Shown: one piece after another, positions 34,806-44,568 of the stretch
Layout: each line of letters opens with the position of its first letter
Numbering within the stretch: the first letter of the stretch is position 1
DNA from: Roseiarcus fermentans
GTDB lineage: Bacteria > Pseudomonadota > Alphaproteobacteria > Rhizobiales > Beijerinckiaceae
Direction of reading: 5' to 3'
DNA: 64,000 nucleotides
Assembly (NCBI RefSeq): GCF_003315135.1
Contig: NZ_QNRK01000024.1
Span: 42,721-106,720, forward strand
Made by a program: the position numbers and the translations under genes
Notes under the pieces: model-generated
Databases searched by the model: none
The model's input: only the letters and a program-made list of their open reading frames with translations
Told to the model about the DNA's origin: nothing

Positions 34806-36734
34806 TCAGGTCTGAGGCTGCGGCTCGAGGCCGCCAGCCTCAGGACCCAGCGGCCGGGGCTTGCCGGTCGAGGGCACCACGGCGCGCGGCGGCGCCGGCG
34901 GCTCGCGATCGGCGGCCGATTCGCGAACCGGCCGGATCCCCTGCATCAGGCCGACGATCTCGTCGCCCGTCAGCGTCTCGAACTCCATGAGTCCATTGGC
35001 GAGCGCCTCGAGGTCGGCGCGGCGCTCGGTCAGGATGCGGGTCGCGGTGATGTGCGCTTCCTGAACCAGACGGCGAACTTCCTGGTCGATCGTCTCGGCG
35101 GTCGCCTCGGAAATGTTCTGCTGGCGCCCGAGCGAATAGCCGAGGAACACCTCGTCCTGGTTCTCGCCATACATCACCGTGCCCAGCTTGTCGGAAAAGC
35201 CGAGCCGAGTGACCATGGCGCGGGCGATCTTGGTCACCTGCTGGATGTCGCCGGCGGCGCCTGAGGTCACCTTCTCCCTGCCGAACACCAGCTCCTCTGC
35301 GACGCGTCCGCCCATCGCCATCGCCAGCATGGCGATCAGCTGCTCGTAGCTCTGCGAGATCTGGTCGCGCTCGGGGAGCGACTGGACCATGCCGAGCGCA
35401 CGTCCGCGCGGGATGATGGTCGCCTTGTGAATGGGCGTCGACGCCGGCATCGACACCGAGACCAGCGCGTGGCCCGCCTCGTGATAGGCGGTGAGGCGCT
35501 TCTCGTCCTCGGTCATGATCAGGGTGCGGCGCTCGGCGCCCATCATGATCTTGTCGCGCGAGTCTTCGAACTCCGCTCTTGTCACCACGCGCTTGCCGCG
35601 ACGGGCGGCGAGCAGGGCGGCCTCGTTGACGAGGTTCATCAGGTCGGCGCCCGAGAAGCCGGGCGTGCCGCGCGCAACCACCTTGAGGTCGACGTCGGGG
35701 GCGAGCGGCACCTTGCGCACATGGACCTTGAGGATCTTCTCGCGACCGATGAAGTCGGGATTGGAGATCACGATCTGGCGGTCGAAGCGGCCGGGACGCA
35801 GCAGCGCGGGGTCGAGCACGTCGGGCCGGTTGGTCGCGGCGATGATGATGATGCCTTCGTTCTGTTCGAAGCCGTCCATCTCGACGAGCAGCTGGTTCAA
35901 AGTCTGCTCGCGCTCGTCGTTGCCGCCGCCCAGGCCCGCGCCGCGATGCCGGCCGACCGCGTCGATCTCGTCGATGAAGATGATGCAGGGCGCGTTCTTC
36001 TTGGCTTGCTCGAACATGTCGCGCACGCGGCTCGCGCCCACGCCGACGAACATCTCGACGAAGTCGGAGCCCGAGATGGTGAAGAACGGCACATTGGCTT
36101 CGCCGGCGACGGCGCGCGCAGTCAGCGTCTTGCCGGTGCCGGGGGGGCCGACCAGCAGGACGCCGCGCGGGATGCGCCCGCCGAGCTTCTGGAACTTCTG
36201 CGGATCGCGCAGGAATTCGACGATCTCCTGCAGGTCTTCCTTGGCCTCGTCGACGCCGGCCACGTCCTCGAACGTGACCCGGCCCTGGGCCTCGGTCAGA
36301 AGCTTGGCCTTGGACTTGCCGAAACCCATCGCCTTGCCCGCCCCGCCCTGCATCTGACGGGTCATGTAGATCCACAGGCCGAGGAACAGGAGAACCGGCA
36401 GGACGCTGGAGACGATCGTCAGCAGCCAGTTGTTGCCGTCGGACGGCGGCTTGGCGGTGATCGTCACGTCCTTCTTGAACAGGGTCTGGACGAGCGAGGG
36501 ATCGTTGGGCGCGTAGGTCTGGAACGCGCGGCCGTCCTTCATGTGGCCGGTGATCTCCGGCCCGGCGATGGTGACGTCGCGAACGTTGCCCCCCTCGGCG
36601 TCGGTGAGGAGCTGGCTGAACGTGATCTCGCTGGACGGCGCCTTCTGGCCAGGGCTCTGGAACAGGGTGACCAGGGCCAGAACCAGCAGGAAAATGATCA
36701 CCCAAAGGGCGAAGTTTCGATAATTTGCGTTCAT
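34806..36734 (-). CDS. ftsH: ATP-dependent zinc metalloprotease FtsH
   Basis: FtsH is the membrane-bound AAA+ protease that degrades misassembled membrane proteins and regulators such as RpoH and LpxC. From the ATG at 36734 it is 642 residues: membrane helix about 8-27, periplasmic domain, helix about 105-125, AAA+ domain with Walker A GPPGTGKT and Walker [34 protein letters not shown], and the zinc site HEAGH. A Pro-rich tail ends it. An in-frame extension to 36824 lacks the natural start pattern. The tilS gene, often upstream, is not seen. Confidence 0.97.
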   Translation of the reverse strand: MNANYRNFALWVIIFLLVLALVTLFQSPGQKAPSSEITFSQLLTDAEGGNVRDVTIAGPEITGHMKDGRAFQTYAPNDPSLVQTLFKKDVTITAKPPSDGNNWLLTIVSSVLPVLLFLGLWIYMTRQMQGGAGKAMGFGKSKAKLLTEAQGRVTFEDVAGVDEAKEDLQEIVEFLRDPQKFQKLGGRIPRGVLLVGPPGTGKTLTARAVAGEANVPFFTISGSDFVEMFVGVGASRVRDMFEQAKKNAPCIIFIDEIDAVGRHRGAGLGGGNDEREQTLNQLLVEMDGFEQNEGIIIIAATNRPDVLDPALLRPGRFDRQIVISNPDFIGREKILKVHVRKVPLAPDVDLKVVARGTPGFSGADLMNLVNEAALLAARRGKRVVTRAEFEDSRDKIMMGAERRTLIMTEDEKRLTAYHEAGHALVSVSMPASTPIHKATIIPRGRALGMVQSLPERDQISQSYEQLIAMLAMAMGGRVAEELVFGREKVTSGAAGDIQQVTKIARAMVTRLGFSDKLGTVMYGENQDEVFLGYSLGRQQNISEATAETIDQEVRRLVQEAHITATRILTERRADLEALANGLMEFETLTGDEIVGLMQGIRPVRESAADREPPAPPRAVVPSTGKPRPLGPEAGGLEPQPQT

Positions 36735-36991
36735 CGTCTTCCCGTGACGGACAAGGAAGCCCTTCTGGACCGTCCAGACGCCGTCGATCACTGTCCATTT
36801 AAGCGCGCCGGTCCGGATTGCCAAGGGAACGGCGACCTTGACGAACCTGAGACAATCCGAAAATTGCAGCCTTTTGGCGGCGGATGGCGATTGCGCCCGT
36901 CGCGGCGCCGCCCGATCCGGGATGCGGACGGCCGGGCCGGGCGGGCCGCGGCGGCCGATTGGCGCGCGCCGCGGCGGAAAGCGTCTCCTGT

Positions 36992-38404
36992 TTACAGCCC
37001 GCCGGAGGCCTCGCGTCTGAGGAAGCGTCCCGCGCCGGCGCGCCCGCGCCAGATCGCGCCGTCGACGATCAGCTCGCCGCGGGAGAACACCTTGCGAATG
37101 GCGCCGCGCAGCGACCAGCCTTCGAACAAACTGTAATCGACCCGACTGTGGTGCTCGCTCGCCCGAACCGTCGTCGTCGCGTCAGGGTCGAACAGCACCA
37201 GGTCCGCGTCCGAGCCGACCGCGATCGCGCCCTTGCGCGGAAACAGGCCGAACAGTTTCGCCGGGTTGGTCGCCGTGAGCGCGACGAAGCGATGGAGGTC
37301 CATCCGCCGCCCGGCCACCGCGGCGTCGAACAGCAGCGGCATGCGCGTCTCGATCCCCGGCGCGCCGTTCGGGATTCGGGTGAAATCGCAGGCCTCCGCC
37401 GCGCGCTTGGCGTGATAGGGCGTCAGCGTCGTCTCCGAGATGCAGAACGGGCAGTGATCGGTGGAGATGACCTGCAGATCGCCGGTCGCGAGGCCGCGCC
37501 AGAGCGCCCGCTGGTGTTCGAGCCCGCGCAGCGGCGGCGTGAACACGACCTTGGCCGCGGCCTCGACATCGTCGGTGTCGTAGGCGCTCTCGTCGAGAAA
37601 CAGGTAATGGGGGCAGGTCTCGGCCCAGACCGGCAGGTTCCGGTCGCGCGCCCGCGCCACCGCCTCGACCCCCTCGCGGGTTGAGAGGTGGACGAGGTAG
37701 ACCGGCGCGCCGGCGAGTTCCGAGACGGCGACGGCGCGATCGACCGCCTCGCCTTCCGCGCAACTCGGCCGGGTCGCTGCGTGCCATCGCGGCGCGGTGT
37801 GTCCGGCGGCGAGCGCCTCCTCGACCAGCGCCTGGATGAGCGGGCCGTTTTCCGCATGCAGGCAGACCAGGCCGCCATCGTCGCCCACTTGCCGCATGAC
37901 GCGCCAGAGCGCGCCGTCGTCCACCATCAGCGTGTCGGGATAGGCCATGAACAGCTTGACGCTGGTCACGCCGCCGTGGCGCACGAGCCGGCGCGTCTCG
38001 GCGAGCGTCGCCGGCGTCACGGCGGTGAGGATCATGTGGGCGCCGACGTCGACGCAGGCGGTCGCGGCCCGCCCGAGCCAGTCGTCGAAGGCCGCGGCGA
38101 CACTGGGGACGTCGCGCGGCTGGAAGGCGTAGTCGACGATCGTCGTGGTTCCGCCGAAGGCCGCCGCGCGCGTCGCGGTCTCGAACGTGTCGGCGGTGCG
38201 GGCGGAGCCGGTGTCGTAGTCGATGTGGGTGTGCACGTCGACGCCGCCGGGCAGGACCAGCAGGCCCGCCGCCTCGTGGATTTCGGCGTCGGCCGAGAGC
38301 GCCGCGCCGAGCGCGGCGATCCTTCCGTCCTCGATCAGGATGTCGCCGCGCCAGCGGTCGACGGCGGTCGTCACCTCGCCGCCGCGAATCAGGACGCGCT
38401 TCAT
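36992..38404 (-). CDS. Dihydropyrimidinase / hydantoinase-type cyclic amidohydrolase
   Basis: The 470-residue amidohydrolase has the metal ligands [10 protein letters not shown] near residue 57, a carboxylated Lys candidate in [25 protein letters not shown] and the Asp in STDHCPF. This set characterises D-hydantoinases and dihydropyrimidinases, which open cyclic ureides (5,6-dihydrouracil or 5-substituted hydantoins). It is the last gene of an operon with a polyamine/opine-type ABC transporter (overlap ATGA with the permease), so the transporter probably imports its substrate or a related compound. Allantoinase is an alternative. Confidence 0.9.
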   Translation of the reverse strand: MKRVLIRGGEVTTAVDRWRGDILIEDGRIAALGAALSADAEIHEAAGLLVLPGGVDVHTHIDYDTGSARTADTFETATRAAAFGGTTTIVDYAFQPRDVPSVAAAFDDWLGRAATACVDVGAHMILTAVTPATLAETRRLVRHGGVTSVKLFMAYPDTLMVDDGALWRVMRQVGDDGGLVCLHAENGPLIQALVEEALAAGHTAPRWHAATRPSCAEGEAVDRAVAVSELAGAPVYLVHLSTREGVEAVARARDRNLPVWAETCPHYLFLDESAYDTDDVEAAAKVVFTPPLRGLEHQRALWRGLATGDLQVISTDHCPFCISETTLTPYHAKRAAEACDFTRIPNGAPGIETRMPLLFDAAVAGRRMDLHRFVALTATNPAKLFGLFPRKGAIAVGSDADLVLFDPDATTTVRASEHHSRVDYSLFEGWSLRGAIRKVFSRGELIVDGAIWRGRAGAGRFLRREASGGL

Positions 38405-39177
38405 CCGACAGCGCCCTTGGCGCGGCGGCGCACGAGTTCGCTGGCCGCCACCAGCAGGACGTTGGCGGACACGATCAGCGTGGCGAGCGCGTCGAGCTTC
38501 GGCGACAGGCGGAAGCGGAAGTCCGACGCAATCATGATCGCGAGCGGCTGCGTCCGTCCGCTGACGAAGGACGTCACGAGATATTCGGACGTCGACAGCA
38601 CGAAGGCGATGAAGAAGGACGCAATCAGGCCGTTGCGCATCAGCGGCAGCTGGACCCGCGTGAACACCTGCCAGCCCGACGCGCCGAGATCCGCCGCGGC
38701 CTCCTCGAGCCTGCGATCGAGGCGGATCAGCACCGATGCGATCACCATCGCCGAGAACGGCAGGATGATCAGCGACTGGGCCGCGATGATCGCCGGAACG
38801 CCGTGCGGGACGCCGAGCGCCGCCATGGCGATGACGTCGGCGACGGCCAGTATGATTTTCGGAATGAAGAACGGGACGATCAGCAAGGCCGCGAACAGGG
38901 TCCAGCCGCGGAAGCGTCGGCGGGTCAGCGCCAACGCCGCCATGGCGCCGAGGGTGGTCGCGATCGCCGCCGTCGGCGCCGCGATCGTGAGGGCGTTCAG
39001 GAAACCGCCGAGCAGGCGACTGTCGTGGATCGCGACGTCGTACCATCCCAGCGTGAACCCGGTCATCGGAAAGGCCAGCATCTCGGAGCTGTTGAACGAG
39101 AACAGCGCCACCACCGCCACCGGCAGGTACATGAACGCGTAGACCAGCGCGACATAGGTCCTGAGGAGGCGCTCCAT
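38401..39177 (-). CDS. ABC transporter permease, PotC-like
   Basis: A 258-residue inner-membrane permease with about six helices and the coupling-helix EAA segment EEAAADLGASGWQVFTRVQLP in the second half. Together with the gene upstream it would form the heterodimeric channel of a spermidine/putrescine-family importer. Its stop overlaps the hydantoinase start (38401-38404). Confidence 0.92.
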   Translation of the reverse strand: MERLLRTYVALVYAFMYLPVAVVALFSFNSSEMLAFPMTGFTLGWYDVAIHDSRLLGGFLNALTIAAPTAAIATTLGAMAALALTRRRFRGWTLFAALLIVPFFIPKIILAVADVIAMAALGVPHGVPAIIAAQSLIILPFSAMVIASVLIRLDRRLEEAAADLGASGWQVFTRVQLPLMRNGLIASFFIAFVLSTSEYLVTSFVSGRTQPLAIMIASDFRFRLSPKLDALATLIVSANVLLVAASELVRRRAKGAVG

Positions 39178-39183
39178 CGCCGG

Positions 39184-40053
39184 CTAGCCCCTGCCGAACG
39201 CAGCGCTTCCCCAGGGCGTTCGCCCAAGGATGACGACAACGGCGGCGACCACCCCGACCATGGCCACAAGCAGCGTCCAGGCGATGGCGGAGCCGAGCGG
39301 CCAATCGAACGCCGCGCCGAACAGGTCCGCGATTGCGCTGATCACCGTCACGCCGGAGGCGCCGCCGATGAGTTGGGGGGTGATAAAGTCGCCCACGACC
39401 AGGGCGAACACCATCAGCGCGCCGGCGACCAGCCCGGGCGCGGTCAACGGCAGAACGAGTCGGAGCAGGATCGTCGTCCGGCCGGCGCCGAGATCGGCCG
39501 CGGCCTCGAACAGGTGATCATCGAGCGTTTCGAAGCTCAGCCACAGCCCGAGCACCATGAACGGAAGATAATTGTACACGAGGACGATCGTCGTCGCGGT
39601 CGGGCTGAACAGCAGGGTCTCGATCGGACGGTCGATCGCGCCGGTCCAGATCAGGAAGCTGTTGAGCACGCCTTCCCGCCCCAGGATCAGCCGCCAGGCG
39701 AAGATGCGGACGAGATCGCCGGTATAGAGGGGAATGAGCAGCGCGGTGAGCAGCGCCGCCTTCACCTCGCGGATCCGCTTGGCGATGAAGAACGCGACGG
39801 GATAGGCGATGACGGCGGTGATCGCGGCGATGGTCGCGCCGCTCATCAGCGCCTTGGCGATCAAATAGCGATAGGAGCCGCTGGACAGGACCTGCGCATA
39901 ATTGTGCAGGCTCGGGTCCGGCACGATGGAGACGAAATCGACGCGGAAGAAGCTCACGACGAGCAGGACGCCGAGCGGCGCGAGGCACAGCACGATCAGG
40001 GCGACGAGCACGGGGCCGACGGTCGCCGCGAGAAATGTTCGTCCGCCGTCCAT
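39184..40053 (-). CDS. ABC transporter permease, PotB-like
   Basis: A 289-residue permease with an N-terminal helix, a long periplasmic loop carrying FRVDFVSIVPDPSLHNYAQ, and five further helices. The EAA-loop reads LFEAAADLGAGRTTILLRLVLP. It is positioned between the ATPase gene (three-base gap) and the PotC-like gene (six-base gap). The order substrate-binding protein, ATPase, PotB, PotC is consistent with a single transport operon. Confidence 0.92.
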   Translation of the reverse strand: MDGGRTFLAATVGPVLVALIVLCLAPLGVLLVVSFFRVDFVSIVPDPSLHNYAQVLSSGSYRYLIAKALMSGATIAAITAVIAYPVAFFIAKRIREVKAALLTALLIPLYTGDLVRIFAWRLILGREGVLNSFLIWTGAIDRPIETLLFSPTATTIVLVYNYLPFMVLGLWLSFETLDDHLFEAAADLGAGRTTILLRLVLPLTAPGLVAGALMVFALVVGDFITPQLIGGASGVTVISAIADLFGAAFDWPLGSAIAWTLLVAMVGVVAAVVVILGRTPWGSAAFGRG

Positions 40054-40056
40054 CGC

Positions 40057-41157
40057 CTAGGCGTCCCCGGCGAGCGCGCCGTCGGCGATCCAGGCCTTGG
40101 CCGGATCGTAGCGGAGCGAAACGGCGCCCCCGACGGCGGGCGGCTCCTCGTCGGGACAGCGCACGCGCAGGGCGGCGGAGCCGGCCGCGACCTCGACCAG
40201 CCAGTCGGCGCCCTGGAACACCGTGTGGCGGACCGTCCCGCCGAGGCTTCCGCCGACTCCGATGACGAGTTGCTCCGGCCTGAGACAGAGGGACGCGCGC
40301 CGGCCGACGGCGACGCCGGGCGCGCAAGGCGCGCGGGCGGGCCCGAACGCCGTCTCCAGCGTCGCTTCCCCGCCGGCGCAGGCGACGACCTTGCCGGCGA
40401 CGAGGTTGGAGCCGCCGATGAAGTCGGCGACATAGGCGTTCGACGGCCGGCGGTAGATGGTTTCCGGGTCGCCCTCCTGCTCGATCACCCCGTGGTTCAT
40501 CACGATGATCGAATCCGACAGCGCGAACGCCTCCTCCTGGTCGTGGGTGACATGGAGGAACGCCAGACCCAGGCGCCGCTGAAGGTCCTTCAGCTCGATC
40601 TGCATCTCCTTGCGCATCTTGCGGTCGAGCGCCGACAGCGGCTCGTCGAGCAGGAGCAGGCGCGGCCGGTTGACGATCGCGCGGGCGAGCGCGACCCGCT
40701 GCTGCTGGCCTCCCGACAGCTCGCGCGGCCGCCGCGCGCCCATCGAGTCCATGCGCACCATCTGCAGCGCCTCGGCCACCCGCCGCGCGATCTCGTCGCG
40801 CGGCAGACGCCGCAGGGCGAGGCCGAACGCCACGTTATCGGCCACGTTCAGGTGCGGGAACAGCGCATAACTCTGAAACACGGTGTTGACCGGACGTCGG
40901 CTCGGCGGCGTGTCGAGCAGCGGCCGCCCGTCGAGCGCGATCACGCCCGCCGTCACCGTCTCGAAGCCGCCGATCATGCGCAGGATCGTGGTCTTGCCGC
41001 AGCCCGAAGGGCCGAGCAGGGTCACGTATCGGTCGGTCGACAAGCTGATGTCGACTCCGCGCACGGCGTGGACCGCGCCATAGCGTTTGTGCAACCCGCG
41101 CCCCGCGAGGAGAGGGGCCTGGCCTCCCTCTCCCGGGGCCAACGCCGCCGCCTTCAC
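40057..41157 (-). CDS. ABC transporter ATPase, PotA-like
   Basis: The 366-residue ATPase has Walker A GPSGCGKTT (about residue 52), Q-loop TVFQSYALFPHL, signature LSGGQQQRVALARA, Walker B LLLLDEPLSALDRKM and H-loop THDQEEA. About 120 C-terminal residues form a TOBE domain, as in PotA and FbpC. The GTG start lies one base from the stop of the substrate-binding protein gene. It powers uptake through the two permeases that follow. Confidence 0.95.
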   Translation of the reverse strand: MKAAALAPGEGGQAPLLAGRGLHKRYGAVHAVRGVDISLSTDRYVTLLGPSGCGKTTILRMIGGFETVTAGVIALDGRPLLDTPPSRRPVNTVFQSYALFPHLNVADNVAFGLALRRLPRDEIARRVAEALQMVRMDSMGARRPRELSGGQQQRVALARAIVNRPRLLLLDEPLSALDRKMRKEMQIELKDLQRRLGLAFLHVTHDQEEAFALSDSIIVMNHGVIEQEGDPETIYRRPSNAYVADFIGGSNLVAGKVVACAGGEATLETAFGPARAPCAPGVAVGRRASLCLRPEQLVIGVGGSLGGTVRHTVFQGADWLVEVAAGSAALRVRCPDEEPPAVGGAVSLRYDPAKAWIADGALAGDA

Positions 41158-41158
41158 A

Positions 41159-42238
41159 TCAACTCGCCTTCACCTCGTTCCACATCGTGACCCATTCGTT
41201 GTAGCGGCGCGGAATCTGCGGCCAGACGAACGAGTCCATCACGGCGGGGTCCTTGATGAAGATGCGTTCCTGTTGCTCGGGCGGGAGCTTGTCGCGAACG
41301 AGGTCGGTCGACTGGGCGTACGGCCCGCCGTAGGCGAGCTTGAGCCCGTATTCGGGACCGAGCAGGTAGTTGACCAGCTTGTAGGCGGCCTCGAGCCTCT
41401 CGCCCTCGACGCCGGCCGGGATCGCCAGCACGTCGCACCAGGACGGCACGCCTTCCTTCGGCAGCGACAGGGCCATCTTGATCCCCCGCTTCGTGAGGTC
41501 GTAGTAGGGCGGCAGCCACGAGAAGGCGCAGACCACTTCGCCGGTGGCGAACAGGTTGGTGAGATCGGCGATCGAGGTCCAGTAGGTGCGCAACAGCGCC
41601 TTCTCGGCGATCAGCGCCTTCTTGCACTCGGCAAGCTGGCGGTCGTCCATGCTGAAGATCTCTGTCTGCGGGATGCCGAGGTAGAGGGCCGCGATCATGA
41701 TGCCCTCCACCGCATAGTCGCGCATGGCGAGCTTGCCTTTATATTTGTCGCCCTTGAAGAACACCGACCAGTCCGGCTTCTCGTCCATGAGATCGGCCCG
41801 GTAGACGATGGTGTTGATTCCCCAGTAATAAGGCAGGGAATATTGTATGCCGTCTTTCTTGTTGAGGGCGTTGTCGCGGAACACCGGGTACATGTGCGCG
41901 GCGTTGGGGATCTTTCGCAGATCGAGCGGCTGAACCAGGTTCGAAGCGATGTAGCGCGACATCTCCCACTGGCCGGGGACGAACACATCGACGTCCGCTG
42001 CGCCGCCGGCCTTGAATCTGGCGAACTGCTCGTCGTCAGTGGTGATGTAGGTCTGGTCGACCTTGATCCCGGTCTCCTTGGTGAAGGGGTCGATGTAGTC
42101 GGGCAGGCCGAGGTTGTTCCAGGTGCTCCAGACGATCTCGGTCGAAGCGGCGCGCGCCGGACTCCAGGGCAGAGCGGCCCCGGCGACGGTCGCCCCGGCG
42201 GCGGCCAGAAAATCTCGACGTCGAAGTCCGATAGCCAT
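41159..42238 (-). CDS. Periplasmic substrate-binding protein, PotD-like, Tat-exported
   Basis: The 359-residue protein begins MAIGLRRRDFLAAAGATVAG, a clear twin-arginine signal ending near SPARAAS, so it folds before export to the periplasm. The mature part has the PotD/PotF pattern: IVWSTWNNLGLPDYIDPFTK, PYYWGINTIVYR and EAAYKLVNYLLGPEYG. Ligands in this family are polyamines, opines or small nitrogen compounds; the hydantoinase at the end of the operon points to a cyclic ureide or related compound. ATG 42238 follows AAGGGA at good spacing. A perfect FNR/FixK box lies 103 bp upstream. Confidence 0.92.
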   Translation of the reverse strand: MAIGLRRRDFLAAAGATVAGAALPWSPARAASTEIVWSTWNNLGLPDYIDPFTKETGIKVDQTYITTDDEQFARFKAGGAADVDVFVPGQWEMSRYIASNLVQPLDLRKIPNAAHMYPVFRDNALNKKDGIQYSLPYYWGINTIVYRADLMDEKPDWSVFFKGDKYKGKLAMRDYAVEGIMIAALYLGIPQTEIFSMDDRQLAECKKALIAEKALLRTYWTSIADLTNLFATGEVVCAFSWLPPYYDLTKRGIKMALSLPKEGVPSWCDVLAIPAGVEGERLEAAYKLVNYLLGPEYGLKLAYGGPYAQSTDLVRDKLPPEQQERIFIKDPAVMDSFVWPQIPRRYNEWVTMWNEVKAS

Positions 42239-42340
42239 CTTGGTTCCCTTTCTCGCGAGCCTTGCCGTTGCGAGCCTGCGCCGGCGTCGCATCGAGACAG
42301 GCGCGGTTGACGAGTTACAGGGAAACGGCGGCGCTCCTTG

Positions 42341-42354
42341 TTGATATGCATCAA
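42341..42354 (-). promoter_or_regulatory. Perfect FNR/FixK box (TTGAT-N4-ATCAA)
   Basis: TTGATATGCATCAA on the plus strand (TTGATGCATATCAA on the minus) matches the FNR/FixK consensus at all ten defined positions. On the minus strand, TGTAACT follows 22 bases after the box, where a -10 hexamer would lie if the box is centred at -41.5, the arrangement of class II activation. It lies about 103 bp before the PotD-like gene. Confidence 0.7.
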
Positions 42355-42575
42355 TTTACAAAAGAGGACGCGGCGCCCCTCCTGGCAATGGACTGGGCGT
42401 TCTCCCGCGCCGCTGCCCAAGGAGCACGCAAATCTTGCATAGGGCATAGGCAAGCCGGGCGCTTCCTGGGCGCAGGCGCCGACGAATGCTTCGCGCAAGC
42501 GAGGCGCGACAAAGCGGCGCAGGATCAATGCGTCGACGCGGCGCCGTTGCCCCGGATCGAGGGTCGTCCCGTGCG
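42355..42575. other. Gene-free spacer between tetR and the transporter operon
   Basis: No supported gene. One minus-strand frame (about 42450-42600) reads HGTTLDPGQRRRVDALILRR, which looks protein-like and lies just beyond the tetR stop in another frame, so it could be a lost C-terminal extension of TetR or chance. Nothing else was recognised. Confidence 0.4.
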
Positions 42576-43241
42576 TCAGCCGGTCCGCCCCGTTGCGCAG
42601 CCGTTCAGGAACATTCGCGCGCACCGGTTGGCGCGGGCCGCGATCTCGGCCGGGTCCGGCGGCTCGCGCTGGCCGAGCATGACCGCGCGCTGCGGCTCGA
42701 GGATCATCATGCCGCGCAGCATGCCGACGGCCTCGTGCGGATCGTCGAGGGCGATCAGGCCGCGGGCGCACAGACGGCGGAGTCCCTCCTCCATCGCTTG
42801 GCTCGTGCGCACGATCGCATTGTCGTAGAAGGCGGCGCCGACTTCGGGAAAGGAGCAGCACTCCCCGAGCACGAGCCGGGTGAGGGCGATGGTCCGCGGC
42901 TCGAGCGTCAACGCGCCGAAAACGGTCAGCATCCGCTCCAGCGCCGCCTGCGCGCCCAGCGAATCGAGCCGGCTCAGATCGTATTCGAGCACGAACCGGC
43001 CGATCCGGTCGGCGACGACGCTGGCGAAGAGATCCGCCTTGGTCGGAACCAGCCGATAGAGCGTCTTGGTGGAAACGCCGGCGCGTTCGGCGACATCGGC
43101 GATGCAGGTCGCCCCGTAGCCGTTCGCCTGGAACTCGCGGCCCGCCGCCTCCAGGATCAACGCCAGCGTCTCTTCGTCCGATCGCACTTGCGGGCGCCCC
43201 CGGCAACGGCGGGAGGCGCCCTCCGGCGTATTTTCGACCAT
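42576..43241 (-). CDS. TetR-family repressor, likely of emrAB
   Basis: The 221-residue protein has an N-terminal helix-turn-helix of the TetR type at about residues 27-72 (EAAGREFQANGYGATCIAD and ERAGVSTKTLYRLVPTKADLF). The ligand-binding domain fills the rest, with a TetR_C pattern seen in AefR/YbiH-type regulators. It is divergent from a membrane fusion protein and a drug-efflux MFS gene; the shared intergenic region holds a promoter and candidate operators. The usual logic is that an exported drug relieves repression. Confidence 0.9.
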   Translation of the reverse strand: MVENTPEGASRRCRGRPQVRSDEETLALILEAAGREFQANGYGATCIADVAERAGVSTKTLYRLVPTKADLFASVVADRIGRFVLEYDLSRLDSLGAQAALERMLTVFGALTLEPRTIALTRLVLGECCSFPEVGAAFYDNAIVRTSQAMEEGLRRLCARGLIALDDPHEAVGMLRGMMILEPQRAVMLGQREPPDPAEIAARANRCARMFLNGCATGRTG

Positions 43242-43244
43242 GTC

Positions 43245-43314
43245 CGTTTTCCAAATTCTCTTGACAAGCGACCACTACCGCCTATTTTGGAAAGCGGCAA
43301 GTTTCTAAATTGTC
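43245..43314. promoter_or_regulatory. Divergent tetR-emrA control region with candidate operators
   Basis: TTGACA (43261-43266) and TATTTT (43283-43288), 16 bases apart, form a sigma-70-type promoter towards emrA. CGTTTTCCAAA (43245-43255) and TTTTGGAAAGCG (43285-43296) are inverted arms flanking it with one mismatch. TTTCCAAATTCTC (43248-43260) recurs as TTTCTAAATTGTC (43302-43314). These are likely TetR-family binding sites overlapping the promoter. Confidence 0.6.
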
Positions 43315-43360
43315 GCGGGCAGCGCTCGGCGCGGCCCGGTCGAACGCGGGGAACGGTTCG

Positions 43361-44536
43361 ATGAGTCAGCATCCACGAGCGTTTGCGCCCGATCGACCGG
43401 TCGACGTCGAGGAAGCCGCGCACGCCCTGCCCGCGGCGCTGGCGACGCCGGCTTCGCGCACATCCATGCTCGCGCTCCGCCGGGCGCTGCTCGTTGCGGC
43501 AGGCGCGGCGGCCATCGCCGCCGCGGGCGTTTTCGGCGCCGACTACTGGACCGTCGGCCGGTTCCAGGTGTCGACCGACGACGCCTATGTCCAGGCCGAC
43601 ACCACGACGATCGCGCCGAAGATTTCGGGCTACGTGGCCGAGGTTCTGGTCGGCGACAACCAGCCGGTGAAAGCCGGCGAGATCCTGGCGCGGATCGACG
43701 ACCGCGACGTCCGGGTCGCCCTCGACCAGGCGAGAGCCGAGGTGGCGGGCGCCTCGGCGGCGATCGCGACCCGGCAGGCCTCGATCGAGGCGCAGAAGTC
43801 CGCGATCGCGGCCGCCCGTGCGGCGATCCGGGTCGACGAGGCCAATTCCGCTTTCGCCGATCAGGACGACAGGCGCTACGCGACGCTCGCCGCCTCCGGC
43901 TACGGCAGCCTGCAGAACGCGCAGTCCGCAGCGTCACGCTCGGCGGCGTCGCGCGCCACGATCCAGAGGGATCAGGCCGCGCTCGAAGCGGCGATCGGCC
44001 AGAGCGGCGTGCTCGAGGCCGAGCTTTCCGAGGCCCGGGCGACGCTCGCGCGCGATCAGGCGGCCGTCCGGCAGGCCGAGCTCAACCTCGCCTATACGAC
44101 CATCGTGTCACCGGTCGACGGCGTCGTCGGCGCGCGGTCGCTGCGGGTCGGCCAATACGTTCAGGCGGGCGCGCAGCTCATGGCGGTGGTCCCGGCGGCG
44201 ACCGCCTACGTCGTCGCCAATTACAAGGAAACGCAGCTCCGCGACGTCCGGCCGGGGCAGAAGGTGACGATCACGGTCGACACTTTCCCGGGGCGCCCGC
44301 TCGTCGGCCGCGTCGACAGCATCGCGCCGGCGAGCGGCCAGGAATTCGCGCTCCTGCCCCCGGACAACGCGACCGGCAACTTCACCAAGGTCGTGCAGCG
44401 CATCCCGGTGAAAATCGTGCTCGAAGCCGGGAGCCCGTTGGCGAACCGGCTGCGGCCGGGCATGTCGGTCACGCCGACGATCGACACCAGGGCCCCGGCG
44501 CTTCAAGCCGCTTCCGCGGCCGCGCCCGCGAGCTGA
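43361..44536 (+). CDS. emrA: HlyD/EmrA-family membrane fusion protein
   Basis: The 391-residue periplasmic adaptor has an N-terminal membrane anchor at about 44-66, the biotinyl-lipoyl halves STDDAYVQADTTTIAPKISG and VSPVDGVVGARSLRVGQYVQ, a long coiled-coil hairpin (about 115-235) and the beta-barrel sequence ANYKETQLRDVRPGQKV. EmrA bridges the MFS pump EmrB to an outer-membrane channel such as TolC. ATG 43361 was selected; an upstream in-frame start at 43310 lies too close to the promoter. emrB follows 32 bases downstream. Confidence 0.9.
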   Translation: MSQHPRAFAPDRPVDVEEAAHALPAALATPASRTSMLALRRALLVAAGAAAIAAAGVFGADYWTVGRFQVSTDDAYVQADTTTIAPKISGYVAEVLVGDNQPVKAGEILARIDDRDVRVALDQARAEVAGASAAIATRQASIEAQKSAIAAARAAIRVDEANSAFADQDDRRYATLAASGYGSLQNAQSAASRSAASRATIQRDQAALEAAIGQSGVLEAELSEARATLARDQAAVRQAELNLAYTTIVSPVDGVVGARSLRVGQYVQAGAQLMAVVPAATAYVVANYKETQLRDVRPGQKVTITVDTFPGRPLVGRVDSIAPASGQEFALLPPDNATGNFTKVVQRIPVKIVLEAGSPLANRLRPGMSVTPTIDTRAPALQAASAAAPAS

Positions 44537-44568
44537 GCGCCGCCTCCAGCATCAGGAACGGATAAGCC

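Noticed and set aside
36992..39304. A 770-residue fusion of hydantoinase and permease
   Set aside because: The upstream part of that frame is antisense-like shadow of the permease gene; the hydantoinase has a natural ATG at 38404 overlapping the permease stop.
41695..43275. A 526-residue minus-strand frame across the binding-protein and TetR genes
   Set aside because: It mostly shadows two well-supported genes; only a short protein-like piece falls in the intergenic gap and is noted there.
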